In this document: positions 15,354-22,802 of the stretch, in pieces
Layout of the letters: each line of letters starts with the position of its first letter
How positions within the stretch are numbered: the stretch's first letter is position 1
Assembly: GCA_018676385.1 (NCBI GenBank)
Contig: JABHEX010000344.1
Span: 1 to 24,163 of the forward strand
Direction of reading: 5' to 3'
DNA length: 24,163 nt
Origin: Akkermansiaceae bacterium
Lineage (GTDB): Bacteria; Verrucomicrobiota; Verrucomicrobiia; Verrucomicrobiales; Akkermansiaceae
Made by a program: the position numbers and the translations under genes
The notes under the pieces: model-generated
What the model was told of the DNA's origin: nothing
Database searches by the model: none
What the model saw: only the letters and a program-made list of their open reading frames with translations

Positions 15354-16208
15354 ATGAAAAATCTCTTCATCCTTCTATTCCTCATGGGTAGCCTGACGTG
15401 CAGTGCCGAGATATCGGCAAAAAAACATATACGCTACCAAAACAATGCCGGGACATCTGTATTGCGCCAGATACTCGATGTGCATTACGATAAACAGTCC
15501 ACCAAGACTACCAAACCCGTCATTCTTTGGATTCACGGTGGCGCTTGGAAATTTGGCAACAAAACTTACGGCATCGGCTCCAAGGCGCGGGTTTTTACTA
15601 AAGAAGGCTACGTGCTGGTGGCTATGAATTACCGATTTCACCCAAAGGCTAACTGGAAGGATCAGGCTGGAGACGTTGCTGCCGCGGCGAAATGGATTCA
15701 ACAAAACATCATACCCTACGGCGGCGATCCAAAACGTATTATCCTGATGGGTCACTCAGCGGGTGCTCATCTCGCTGCTCTGACAGCTGCTGATCCATCG
15801 TATTTCAATAATATTGAAGTTCCCTACCATCACATCAAAGCTGCCGTGCTGCTGGATGGCGCTGGCTATGACCTAACCTCTGTGATGAAAACCTCGAAGG
15901 GTCTAGAACTTAAGTTTTATCAAGAAGTGTTTGGCAACGACCCCAAGCTACTCAAGGCTGCATCCCCTACCCATCAGTTTGCAAAAAAACGACCCGCTCC
16001 TGACTATCTTATTATCCCAATTTCCAACCGTAAAATTACACTGCAACAGTCTAAGGCGCTCGCGACCGCTATCAAAAGTTCCGGCAATCACGCGGAGGTT
16101 TTTGTTGCTAGAAACCGCACCCACATGTCACTCAGTCAAAAAATTGGTAACCCAGGCGACGGCCCAACGATAGCAATCCTCGAGTTTTTGAAGAAACAGC
16201 TTAAATAG
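15354..16208 (+). CDS. Secreted alpha/beta hydrolase (esterase/lipase family)
   Basis: 284 residues with a signal peptide (MKNLFILLFLMGSLTCSAE). The alpha/beta hydrolase core shows the oxyanion block WIHGGAW (59-65), the VAMNYRFHP strand, the nucleophile elbow GHSAGAH with Ser135, and a plausible catalytic His257 in RNRTHMSL. The acid is probably in PDYLIIPISN or nearby. It resembles the BD-FAE / carboxylesterase type abundant in Verrucomicrobiota, where such enzymes deacylate polysaccharides or small esters; the substrate is not determinable. It is divergent from the penicillin-binding protein gene (95-base gap), and the TPP riboswitch of thiC starts about 60 bases after its stop. Confidence 0.88.
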   Translation: MKNLFILLFLMGSLTCSAEISAKKHIRYQNNAGTSVLRQILDVHYDKQSTKTTKPVILWIHGGAWKFGNKTYGIGSKARVFTKEGYVLVAMNYRFHPKANWKDQAGDVAAAAKWIQQNIIPYGGDPKRIILMGHSAGAHLAALTAADPSYFNNIEVPYHHIKAAVLLDGAGYDLTSVMKTSKGLELKFYQEVFGNDPKLLKAASPTHQFAKKRPAPDYLIIPISNRKITLQQSKALATAIKSSGNHAEVFVARNRTHMSLSQKIGNPGDGPTIAILEFLKKQLK

Positions 16209-16267
16209 CCGACCCATCAGGAAATTCGTCCTTGATTCCCACTCGATAGCGTCCACCCTTAAATAAA

Positions 16268-16362
16268 TGACAGGAGAGTCCCACGACCGAGGGACTGAGA
16301 ACAGCCGTCGCGCGGCACACATCCTCGGAACCTGCCACGGTTAACACCGGCGAAGGGAGTCG
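16268..16362 (+). promoter_or_regulatory. TPP riboswitch (THI element) controlling thiC
   Basis: The conserved thi-box parts appear in order. GTCCC (16278-16282) pairs with GGGAC (16291-16295) and leads straight into CTGAGA (16295-16300). A variable arm follows (CCG...CGG, 16304-16314). Then comes GGAACCTG (16328-16335), ACGGTTAACACCGGCGA and finally AGGGAGTC, whose GTC can close P1 with GAC at 16269-16271. It senses thiamine pyrophosphate in the nascent thiC mRNA. The downstream terminator fixes the mechanism as transcriptional. Confidence 0.93.
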
Positions 16363-16388
16363 CATTTCAATCCGCTGAAATCCGTAAT

Positions 16389-16415
16389 CCCACCCGCAAA
16401 AGGTGGGGTTTTTTT
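16389..16415 (+). terminator. Intrinsic terminator of the TPP riboswitch expression platform
   Basis: CCCACC (16389-16394) pairs with GGTGGG (16402-16407) across a 7-base loop, followed by seven T's (16409-16415). It lies 27 bases after the aptamer and 38 bases before the thiC ATG. A small hairpin TTTCA...TGAAA (16365-16380) sits between aptamer and terminator and may belong to the switching structure. Confidence 0.9.
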
Positions 16416-16453
16416 CTGAAAACTGCACTCCAAAACCAACAAACTTCACGACC

Positions 16454-18538
16454 ATGATCGAAGACATCACTCCCGAAAATTCGCACCAGCGTTCCGACTA
16501 CACCGGCAACTTTATTGAGGACATTGATAACTCCGAAGAGCTTGCCGCCCTCGAAAAAGATCCCACCATTTTTCCAAACTCGACTCGCGTGTATGTGGAG
16601 GGAAAAATTCATCCGTCTATCAAGGTTCCGATGCGTGAGATTCGCCTCTCTGACACCGAGCATCCAAATGGAAGAACCGAGGAGAACCCACCGATCCGTG
16701 TCTATGACTGCTCCGGCCCATGGGGCGATCCAGACTTCAATGGTGACGTGCGCGAGGGTCTTCCAGCCCTGCGCCGAGAATGGATCCTAAACCGCAACGA
16801 CGTTGAGGAATACGAGGGACGAGAAATCACAGCCGCCGATAATGGCTACCTCTCTGAAAAACACGCGGAGAAATACAACGAGAACAAGGCGGCCAAAAAC
16901 AAGCTCAAGGAATACCCCGGACTAAAACGCAAGCCTCTCAAGTCCACAGGTCACCCCGTCACTCAGAAATGGTATGCCGATCAAGGCACTATCACCCCAG
17001 AGATGGAGTATATCGCTATCCGCGAGAACAACGGTCGCATTGAAGAATTCAAAACAATCCACGACCGCTACCCTACCCTCGATGAGCTACCAGAAGACGC
17101 CAGCGAGCAAATCAAGGAGCTCTGCCGACAGAAAAACTCTACCCCTGAAGGCTACGAAATGCCACGTCCGTCAGACATCGACCCCTTCAAGCAGGTTTCA
17201 CGCAACGTGATGAATCACCAACACCCAGGTCAAACATATGGAGCTGACATACCCAAGCTGATCACCGCCGAGTTCGTGAGAAGCGAGGTGGCACGCGGCA
17301 GAGCTATTATCCCTGCCAACATCAATCATCCAGAAATCGAGCCTATGATTATTGGCCGTAATTTCCTAGTTAAAATCAACGCCAACATCGGCAACTCTGC
17401 CGTTGCTTCCACCATTGATGAAGAGGTAGAAAAAATGCAGTGGTCCACCAAATGGGGCGCCGACACAGTGATGGACTTGTCCACCGGAAAAAACATCCAT
17501 GCCACCCGCGAGTGGATTATCCGCAACTCCCCAGTTCCCATCGGCACCGTCCCAATCTACCAAGCTCTGGAAAAGGTCAACGGTAAGATCGAAGATCTAA
17601 CATGGGAACTCTTCCGTGACACGCTCATCGAACAAGCCGAGCAAGGTGTTGATTACTTCACCATCCACGCCGCTGTGTTGAAAAGTTTTGTACCACACAC
17701 CGCCCGCAGGATGACCGGCATCGTTTCCCGTGGTGGCTCTATCATGGCGAAGTGGGCACTGGCACACAATGCCGAAAACTTTCTCTACACCCACTGGGAT
17801 GATATCTGCGACATCTGTGCCGCATACGATGTCTCATTCTCCATTGGTGATGGATTGCGCCCCGGCTCGATCGCCGATGCCAATGACTACGCTCAGCTTG
17901 CAGAACTCGAAGTGCAGGGAGAACTAACCACCCGCGCATGGGTGAAAGGCTGCCAGGTCATGAATGAAGGCCCCGGCCACGTACCCTTACAGCTCATCGA
18001 GGAAAACATGCAAAAACAAATCGACTGGTGCCACGAGGCACCCTTCTACACCCTCGGACCACTCACAACCGACATCGCACCAGGGTATGATCACATCACT
18101 TCCGCCATCGGAGCTGCCAACATCGGCTGGTATGGCTGTGCAATGCTCTGCTATGTCACCCCAAAAGAACACCTTGGACTCCCAAACAGAGACGACGTTC
18201 GCGAAGGCGTGATCACCTACAAGATCGCAGCCCACGCTGCAGACCTTGCCAAAGGACACCCCGCCGCTCAAGAACGCGACAACGCTATCTCCAAGGCCCG
18301 TTTCGAGTTCCGCTGGCGCGACCAGTTTGCTCTCGGGCTCGACCCTGCCAGAGCCATCGATTTTCACGACGAAACCCTCCCCGCCGAGGGAGCTAAGACC
18401 GCACACTTCTGCTCGATGTGTGGCCCAACATTTTGCTCAATGAAAATCACCGCGGATGTTAGAAAATATGCGGAAGAGAATGGATATACTGGAGATGACC
18501 TATCCACCAAGGAAATGGCAGAGCTCAACAGCCACTAA
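16454..18538 (+). CDS. thiC: Phosphomethylpyrimidine synthase ThiC
   Basis: 694 residues from ATG 16454. The frame is open back to a GTG at 16403, but that codon lies within the terminator hairpin. ThiC is a radical SAM enzyme that rearranges aminoimidazole ribotide to the HMP-P pyrimidine of thiamine. The N-terminal ThiC-associated domain (about 1-190) makes it a long form; RVYVEGKIHPSIKVPMREI and YDCSGPWGDPD fall there. The barrel has NIGNSAVASTIDEEVEKMQW, WGADTVMDLSTGKNIHATREWI, RGGSIMAKWALAHNAENFLY and MNEGPGHVPLQLIEENMQKQ. The C-terminal cluster motif is CSMCGPTFC (Cys653, Cys656, Cys661). It is controlled by the TPP riboswitch just upstream. No other thi genes are in the window. Confidence 0.98.
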   Translation: MIEDITPENSHQRSDYTGNFIEDIDNSEELAALEKDPTIFPNSTRVYVEGKIHPSIKVPMREIRLSDTEHPNGRTEENPPIRVYDCSGPWGDPDFNGDVREGLPALRREWILNRNDVEEYEGREITAADNGYLSEKHAEKYNENKAAKNKLKEYPGLKRKPLKSTGHPVTQKWYADQGTITPEMEYIAIRENNGRIEEFKTIHDRYPTLDELPEDASEQIKELCRQKNSTPEGYEMPRPSDIDPFKQVSRNVMNHQHPGQTYGADIPKLITAEFVRSEVARGRAIIPANINHPEIEPMIIGRNFLVKINANIGNSAVASTIDEEVEKMQWSTKWGADTVMDLSTGKNIHATREWIIRNSPVPIGTVPIYQALEKVNGKIEDLTWELFRDTLIEQAEQGVDYFTIHAAVLKSFVPHTARRMTGIVSRGGSIMAKWALAHNAENFLYTHWDDICDICAAYDVSFSIGDGLRPGSIADANDYAQLAELEVQGELTTRAWVKGCQVMNEGPGHVPLQLIEENMQKQIDWCHEAPFYTLGPLTTDIAPGYDHITSAIGAANIGWYGCAMLCYVTPKEHLGLPNRDDVREGVITYKIAAHAADLAKGHPAAQERDNAISKARFEFRWRDQFALGLDPARAIDFHDETLPAEGAKTAHFCSMCGPTFCSMKITADVRKYAEENGYTGDDLSTKEMAELNSH

Positions 18539-18550
18539 TAGTTAAATTAA

Positions 18551-18593
18551 GCCAAAAAATCGTACACTTGGCTCAGGGGAAAATCACTCCTGA
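18551..18593 (+). other. Two abutting hairpins downstream of thiC
   Basis: GCCAA (18551-18555) pairs with TTGGC (18568-18572). The next base begins a second stem, TCAGG (18573-18577) with CCTGA (18589-18593). No T-run follows either, so these are not classical intrinsic terminators. They could stabilise the thiC mRNA end or separate it from the next gene. Confidence 0.4.
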
Positions 18594-18670
18594 CACACAG
18601 CGACATCAAGATTGTATGATTACCGACTTTTTCGTTCGCCATCTAATAAAACCACTCTTAACTTAACGCC

Positions 18671-19048
18671 ATGTATGAAGCCACAGGAAAACTCAAAGTA
18701 AAATTCGACACACAAACCTTCCCCAGCGGATTCACAAAACGTGAATTCGTAATTACCACTGGAGATGAAAACTACCCACAGGACATCAAATTCGAGCTCA
18801 TCAAGGACAAATGCTCATGGCTCGACAACTTCGAGCAGGGCCAAGATTTAACAGTCAATTTCGATATTCGCGGCAATGAATACAAAGACAAATACTACGT
18901 AAATCTCAACTGCTGGAAAATTCTCGGGGCAGGTAATGCAAACAACGGACCAGCAAACTCAAAAACACAAGCTCCCACTCAGGCCACCAACTCTGGCCAG
19001 GCTGAACCATCACCAGATGATCTTGTGAGTGACGATATTCCTTTTTAA
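18671..19048 (+). CDS. DUF3127 protein: OB-fold-like domain with SSB-like C-terminal tip
   Basis: 125 residues. Residues 1-84 form a DUF3127 domain: YEATGKLKVKFDTQTF, GFTKREFVITTGDENYPQDIKFELIKDKC, FEQGQDLTVNFDIRGNEYKDKYYVNLNCWKI. This is predicted to be an OB-type beta barrel of unknown biochemical role, common in Bacteroidota and Verrucomicrobiota. Residues 85-112 are an Asn/Gln/Thr/Ala-rich flexible linker. The protein ends DDLVSDDIPF, which copies the acidic-plus-PF tip that bacterial single-stranded-DNA-binding protein uses to recruit repair and replication proteins. Fold, linker and tip all mirror SSB, so binding of nucleic acid or SSB partners is a fair inference. It stands alone between thiC and nadB. 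Confidence 0.85.
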   Translation: MYEATGKLKVKFDTQTFPSGFTKREFVITTGDENYPQDIKFELIKDKCSWLDNFEQGQDLTVNFDIRGNEYKDKYYVNLNCWKILGAGNANNGPANSKTQAPTQATNSGQAEPSPDDLVSDDIPF

Positions 19049-19126
19049 TATACCCAAAAAATAGGCTCTCCCCTCGCTCATCAATCACACGATCACTGGT
19101 AGCCACTCACTCGCTAGACAAGTTGC

Positions 19127-19151
19127 CTGAGATGGAGCCTCACGATCTCAG
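19127..19151. promoter_or_regulatory. Perfect 7+11+7 inverted repeat upstream of nadB
   Basis: CTGAGAT (19127-19133) and ATCTCAG (19145-19151) are exact reverse complements around an 11-base spacer, 91 bases before the nadB start. The 18-base offset between half-sites suits either a dimeric regulator operator or an RNA hairpin. No T-tract follows. The regulator is unknown. Confidence 0.35.
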
Positions 19152-19242
19152 CAGCGCCCAGCAAAAAGCTTATTCCTTCACTTACTTACGGGACTACGTT
19201 GCATGCTGGACATGACTCCTATGATTGCTAAAGTGCGCGCCC

Positions 19243-20856
19243 ATGCACTCAGATTTTCTCGTTATTGGCAGCGGCATCGCTGGGCTGTCGTTTGCAATCC
19301 GCGCTGCGGAACATGGAAGCGTTACTGTACTGACAAAAGGGAAGCCAATGGACTCCAACACCGCCTGGGCGCAGGGCGGCATTGCCAGCGTTTTGCCCAG
19401 AGATCTGCGCGAGAGTGGCGACAACGTTGAAAACCATGTGGCGGATACTTTGGATGCAGGTGCAGGTCTTTGCGACGTAGATGCCGTGCGCACCATCTTG
19501 TCCGAAGGCGCACAGACTATCGAGGAACTCATCGAGTGCGGTGTGAATTTCGACGCAGAGGGTGATGCATTCTCACTCGGTAAAGAAGGCGGGCATAGCC
19601 ATCGGCGCATTTTACATGCCAAAGACACCACAGGGCGCGAAATTGCGGAATCCTTGATCAAAACCGCGCGCAAAAATAAAAACATCAAACTACTCGACGA
19701 ACATTTTGCAATCGACTTAATCACCTCCGGTAAGCTTGGCATGGTATCAGAAGACCGTGTTCTCGGCGCTTACGTATTGGATGAAAATTCAGGTCAAGTT
19801 CACACATTTCGCTCCGATCGCGTGATTCTTGCCACAGGCGGTTGTGGCAAAGTCTATCTCTATACCACGAACCCAGACAGCTCAACTGGCGATGGTGTTG
19901 CGATGGCATGGCGCGCAGGCGCAACAATTTCCAACATGGAATTCGTACAATTTCATCCAACTTGTTTTTTCAATCCCGCAGCCACCGGTGCTGAAGCTAG
20001 GTCCTTCTTGGTCTCAGAAGCTGTCCGTGGCGAAGGCGGCATCCTAAGAGATGAAAGTGGCTATGAATTCATGGAGAAGTATGACGAGCGTAAATCTCTG
20101 GCACCACGGGACATCGTTGCCCGTGCTATCGACCATGAACTAAAAAAAACAGGTGCAGCATGTGTTTACCTCGATGTCACCCATAAGCCCATAGGCTTCA
20201 TGAAAGATCGCTTCCCTAACATCCACAGAACACTGTTAGATTTTGGGCATGACTGCGAAAAAGAACCTATTCCCGTGGTGCCTGCTGCACACTATCAATG
20301 TGGTGGAGTAATGACTGACATAGACGGCCGCACGGAAATCCGAGGTCTGTTCGCAATCGGTGAAGTTGCTTGCACTGGCCTTCATGGAGCTAACCGGCTG
20401 GCGTCCAACTCTCTTCTGGAGGGGCACGTTCTGGCGCGGCGGGCACTAGAAAAATCTCTCAAGCTACATCCAGTTTTAAAACCCTCTCCTCAAGCACCTG
20501 AAATACCTGAATGGGAATACGGAGACACCGCGCCACCCGATGAAATGGTAGTGATCTACCATAATTGGGATGAAATTCGCCGGCTGATGTGGGACTACGT
20601 ATCTATAGTGCGCACCAGTAATCGCCTAGACCGTGCCGCCAATCGCCTCAGTAATTTACGACGTGAGGTGCGAAGTTTCTATTGGGGGCATCAAGTTACC
20701 TCTGATATCCTTGAGCTCAGAAATTTGGTGGCTACCGCTTCGCTCATTGTCGATTGTGCCCTTCGCCGCCATGAATCACGCGGTATTCACTACACTCTCG
20801 ATTTCCCTGAAAAAAGCGATCAACTCTGCGTTCCCACAACACTACGCAGATTTTGA
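19243..20856 (+). CDS. nadB: L-aspartate oxidase NadB
   Basis: 537 residues from ATG 19243; an in-frame TTG six codons upstream is possible but not needed. NadB is a flavoprotein that oxidises L-aspartate to iminoaspartate, the first step of de novo NAD synthesis. It opens with the FAD dinucleotide fold FLVIGSGIAGLSFAIRAAE (Gly9, Gly11 and Gly14). Further landmarks are SNTAWAQGGIA, GKEGGHSHRRILHAKDTTGREI, the MEFVQFHPTCF block, the SEAVRGEGGILRDESG active-site loop with its Arg, AAHYQCGGVMTD and CTGLHGANRLASNSLLEG. These residues and the length (about 535) separate it from succinate dehydrogenase and fumarate reductase flavoproteins. nadA and nadC are not adjacent. The secreted double-psi barrel gene follows after 27 bases and may be co-transcribed. 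Confidence 0.95.
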   Translation: MHSDFLVIGSGIAGLSFAIRAAEHGSVTVLTKGKPMDSNTAWAQGGIASVLPRDLRESGDNVENHVADTLDAGAGLCDVDAVRTILSEGAQTIEELIECGVNFDAEGDAFSLGKEGGHSHRRILHAKDTTGREIAESLIKTARKNKNIKLLDEHFAIDLITSGKLGMVSEDRVLGAYVLDENSGQVHTFRSDRVILATGGCGKVYLYTTNPDSSTGDGVAMAWRAGATISNMEFVQFHPTCFFNPAATGAEARSFLVSEAVRGEGGILRDESGYEFMEKYDERKSLAPRDIVARAIDHELKKTGAACVYLDVTHKPIGFMKDRFPNIHRTLLDFGHDCEKEPIPVVPAAHYQCGGVMTDIDGRTEIRGLFAIGEVACTGLHGANRLASNSLLEGHVLARRALEKSLKLHPVLKPSPQAPEIPEWEYGDTAPPDEMVVIYHNWDEIRRLMWDYVSIVRTSNRLDRAANRLSNLRREVRSFYWGHQVTSDILELRNLVATASLIVDCALRRHESRGIHYTLDFPEKSDQLCVPTTLRRF

Positions 20857-20883
20857 TGAATTCAGATCTCCCACCAGATAAGA

Positions 20884-21735
20884 ATGATCAAATCTAGCAC
20901 CATTCTCTTGTTATACATCGCCATGTGCTGTTGGCTCATGGGATCCATTTGCTATGCACAATCGACCGGTCGCGATGTCACCCCACAACGTATCAAACCT
21001 CGTATCAGCACCCCCACCGCTCCGGCCAACCCGTTCAAAGCAATACAATACCAGTGGAAAAAAAATATCACGGCAACCGTGTTCTGGATCGGTGAAAAAC
21101 CAACCGCCAACAACCCTACACCCAACCATGCCAGCTCATGGGACACAGCTTGGCAACACAATTACGGTGGCTATGACAATCCAGACCCGTCAATGCGAAT
21201 TAACTATCGTCCAAAAACATTCAAACCCCAGCTAAATCCATTTTACGTTGCCCTTCCCTACAATGATCTAATCAATCATCGCAAACATAAACCAGAGGCC
21301 GCACGCGTAATCCCATGGTGGAACCGCAGACTAGATAAACGTCACGGAAAAACATCTTGTAAAGGCCGTTGGGTTCAAATTGTCTGTGGTAAACGAGTCT
21401 GCTACGCTCAGTGGGAGGATTGCGGACCTTTCACCACTGACGACTGGCAATATGTTTTTGGTAATAAACGCCCAAAAAACACCAAGAACAAAGGTGCTGG
21501 AATCGATCTCTCACCATCTGTAAGAGACTATCTCGGCATGAAAAATATGGGGACTGTCCATTGGCGCTTCATCGATTTTTCACGCATTCCACGTGGACCA
21601 TGGTCTTACTACGGAAGTAACAATCCGTTCGTAAACCCCAAGCTCGATCCCGACCGTAAAGCACGTGAAGATTATATGATCTACCTAAGAAAGCTGCGCG
21701 ATGAGGCTTATAGAACAAAAAATAACCGCCAATAA
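20884..21735 (+). CDS. Secreted double-psi beta-barrel (RlpA/barwin-like) protein
   Basis: 283 residues with a signal peptide (about 1-25, ending CYAQS). A basic, Pro-rich linker leads to a domain with ATVFWIGE, SSWDTAWQHNYGGYDNPD (85-102), NPFYVALPYND (118-128), CKGRWVQIVCGKRVCYAQWE and DCGPF (Asp179-Phe183), QYVFGN and GAGIDLSPSVRDYLG (204-218), then VHWRFID. The DCGPF plus A-G-I-D-L-S-P arrangement is that of double-psi beta-barrel proteins (RlpA, barwin, expansins), in which the Asp is catalytic in the lytic enzymes. Four cysteines (159, 168, 173, 180) could form two disulfides. Peptidoglycan or polysaccharide action is an inference; no SPOR or other binding domain is present. It lies 27 bases after nadB, an odd functional pairing. 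Confidence 0.75.
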   Translation: MIKSSTILLLYIAMCCWLMGSICYAQSTGRDVTPQRIKPRISTPTAPANPFKAIQYQWKKNITATVFWIGEKPTANNPTPNHASSWDTAWQHNYGGYDNPDPSMRINYRPKTFKPQLNPFYVALPYNDLINHRKHKPEAARVIPWWNRRLDKRHGKTSCKGRWVQIVCGKRVCYAQWEDCGPFTTDDWQYVFGNKRPKNTKNKGAGIDLSPSVRDYLGMKNMGTVHWRFIDFSRIPRGPWSYYGSNNPFVNPKLDPDRKAREDYMIYLRKLRDEAYRTKNNRQ

Positions 21736-21841
21736 CGACATTAGTGTCAATATTCTCTTATTTTTAGGAAAAGATCGCTTGCCTTTTCTGCCCCCGCACC
21801 TTACCTCATCCGCGCACTACGTTTCTACGTTTGGCACCTGT

Positions 21842-21929
21842 GCGCGGGTGGCGGAATTGGTAGACGCGCTAGACTAAGGATCTAGTCCGAGTTAATCGGG
21901 TGCGGGTTCGATTCCCGCCTCGCGCACCA
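21842..21929 (+). tRNA. tRNA-Leu, anticodon AAG
   Basis: A complete class II tRNA of 88 nt including encoded CCA (21927-21929). The acceptor stem GCGCGGG pairs with CTCGCGC (one G-U). The anticodon stem CTAGA/TCTAG holds the 7-base loop CTAAGGA, giving anticodon AAG at 21876-21878 with G37. The variable arm is long (CCGA...TCGG, 21887-21899), as expected for leucine. The T arm is GCGGG-TTCGATT-CCCGC. The codon read is CUU, or CUU/CUC/CUA if A34 is deaminated to inosine. Confidence 0.97.
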
Positions 21930-21935
21930 TAAATT

Positions 21936-21970
21936 GCTCCTCTTCTCCAAGCGAGAATGGGAGCTTTTTT
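21936..21970 (+). terminator. Intrinsic terminator after tRNA-Leu
   Basis: GCTCC (21936-21940) pairs with GGAGC (21960-21964), extended inward by CTTCTC/GAGAA pairing with one mismatch and a loop of about 5 bases, followed by six T's (21965-21970). It begins 7 bases after the CCA end and so defines a short monocistronic tRNA transcript. Confidence 0.85.
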
Positions 21971-22055
21971 GTGTTCATCAATACACACATTTATATTAAA
22001 TAGCACCTACAACATCACCAATTGCCCTCATCGTAATAACTAGACCTCATACATC

Positions 22056-22700
22056 ATGTTTCCTGAAGCCATTCTCAACCGTCTAGCCGACTGCAAAGTT
22101 GTCGCTGGATTCTCCGTCGATCATATCGACGATGCCGTCCCGCTTGCCAATGCTCTGCTAGCAGGCGGTATTGATGTCATCGAACTCACCCTGCGCACCG
22201 AGGCGGGCATAGACGCTACCCGTGCAATTAGCACGGAGGTGCCAGAGATACTCGTGGGAGTGGGAACAATCCTCGCGCCAGAGCAAGCCGTTCAAGTCAA
22301 GGAGGCCGGCGCTCATTTTGGAGTGTCTCCCGGTCTGAACCCTCGCGTAATTAAAGCCGCCGAGGCAGTGGAGCTGCCCTTTGCCCCAGGTATCGCAACA
22401 CCCTCAGATATTGAAGCAGCCATTGAACTCGACTGCCGCTTTGTGAAGTATTTTCCGGCCGCCGCGCTTGGTGGCGTCGCCTATCTTCGCAGCATGTCAG
22501 CACCATACGCCCACCTCGGTATCCAGTATTTTCCTTTGGGTGGTCTTAACGCCGCCAATATGAATGAATATCTGGCTGAACCAAATGTCCCTGCCATAGG
22601 TGGATCATGGATCGTACAAAAAGATCTCGTTAAAAACAAAGATTGGGCAGCAATTACCACCCGTGCCCAAGAGGTTGTCCTCCATGCCAATGGATCCTAA
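22056..22700 (+). CDS. eda: 2-dehydro-3-deoxyphosphogluconate (KDPG) aldolase family protein
   Basis: 214 residues. KDPG/KHG aldolases split 2-keto-3-deoxy-6-phosphogluconate into pyruvate and glyceraldehyde 3-phosphate via a Schiff base (Entner-Doudoroff or uronate catabolism). The Schiff-base lysine is Lys131 in FVKYFPAAALGG, and the catalytic glutamate is Glu43 in VIELTLRT. VGVGTIL, HFGVSPGLNP, PGIATPSDIE, FPLGGLNAANM and GGSWIVQKD complete the phosphate and substrate loops. The first strand reads VVAGFSVDHIDDA where many members have VVPVLxIDDA, so the substrate may be a related keto-deoxy sugar acid. No KDG kinase or edd is adjacent. It is isolated from the tRNA by that gene's terminator. 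Confidence 0.92.
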   Translation: MFPEAILNRLADCKVVAGFSVDHIDDAVPLANALLAGGIDVIELTLRTEAGIDATRAISTEVPEILVGVGTILAPEQAVQVKEAGAHFGVSPGLNPRVIKAAEAVELPFAPGIATPSDIEAAIELDCRFVKYFPAAALGGVAYLRSMSAPYAHLGIQYFPLGGLNAANMNEYLAEPNVPAIGGSWIVQKDLVKNKDWAAITTRAQEVVLHANGS

Positions 22701-22773
22701 AGTATCCTCGTAGAGCATCTTTTTTTACAAACTCGATAGTCTCAGATACTGCAAAAATAAACTGACAATAGTT

Positions 22774-22802
22774 TTGACAGTTTTTTGATTAAATGGTAAA
22801 TC
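22774..22802 (+). promoter_or_regulatory. Sigma-70-type promoter for the first PEP-CTERM gene
   Basis: A perfect -35 box TTGACA (22774-22779), a 17-base spacer and a -10-like TAAATC (22797-22802) preceded by TGG, which gives an extended -10. Predicted transcription would begin near 22809, leaving a leader of about 72 bases. The leader carries a CTCTC/GAGAG hairpin (22825-22840), and the rest is A-rich. Confidence 0.55.

Noticed and set aside
16403..16453. GTG start extending thiC by 17 codons
   Set aside because: The codon lies inside the riboswitch terminator hairpin, so it would be present only on anti-terminated mRNA; ATG 16454 starts the recognisable N-terminus.
17987..18406. 139-codon minus-strand frame
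   Set aside because: Antisense to thiC; no motif or signal in the product.
19132..19215. 27-codon frame upstream of nadB (starts MEPHDLSS)
   Set aside because: Too short and without ribosome-binding or conserved features to call a gene; mentioned only as a possible leader in the inverted-repeat finding.
19194..19742. 182-codon minus-strand frame
   Set aside because: Antisense to nadB; product is Ser/Pro/Ala-rich with no domain.
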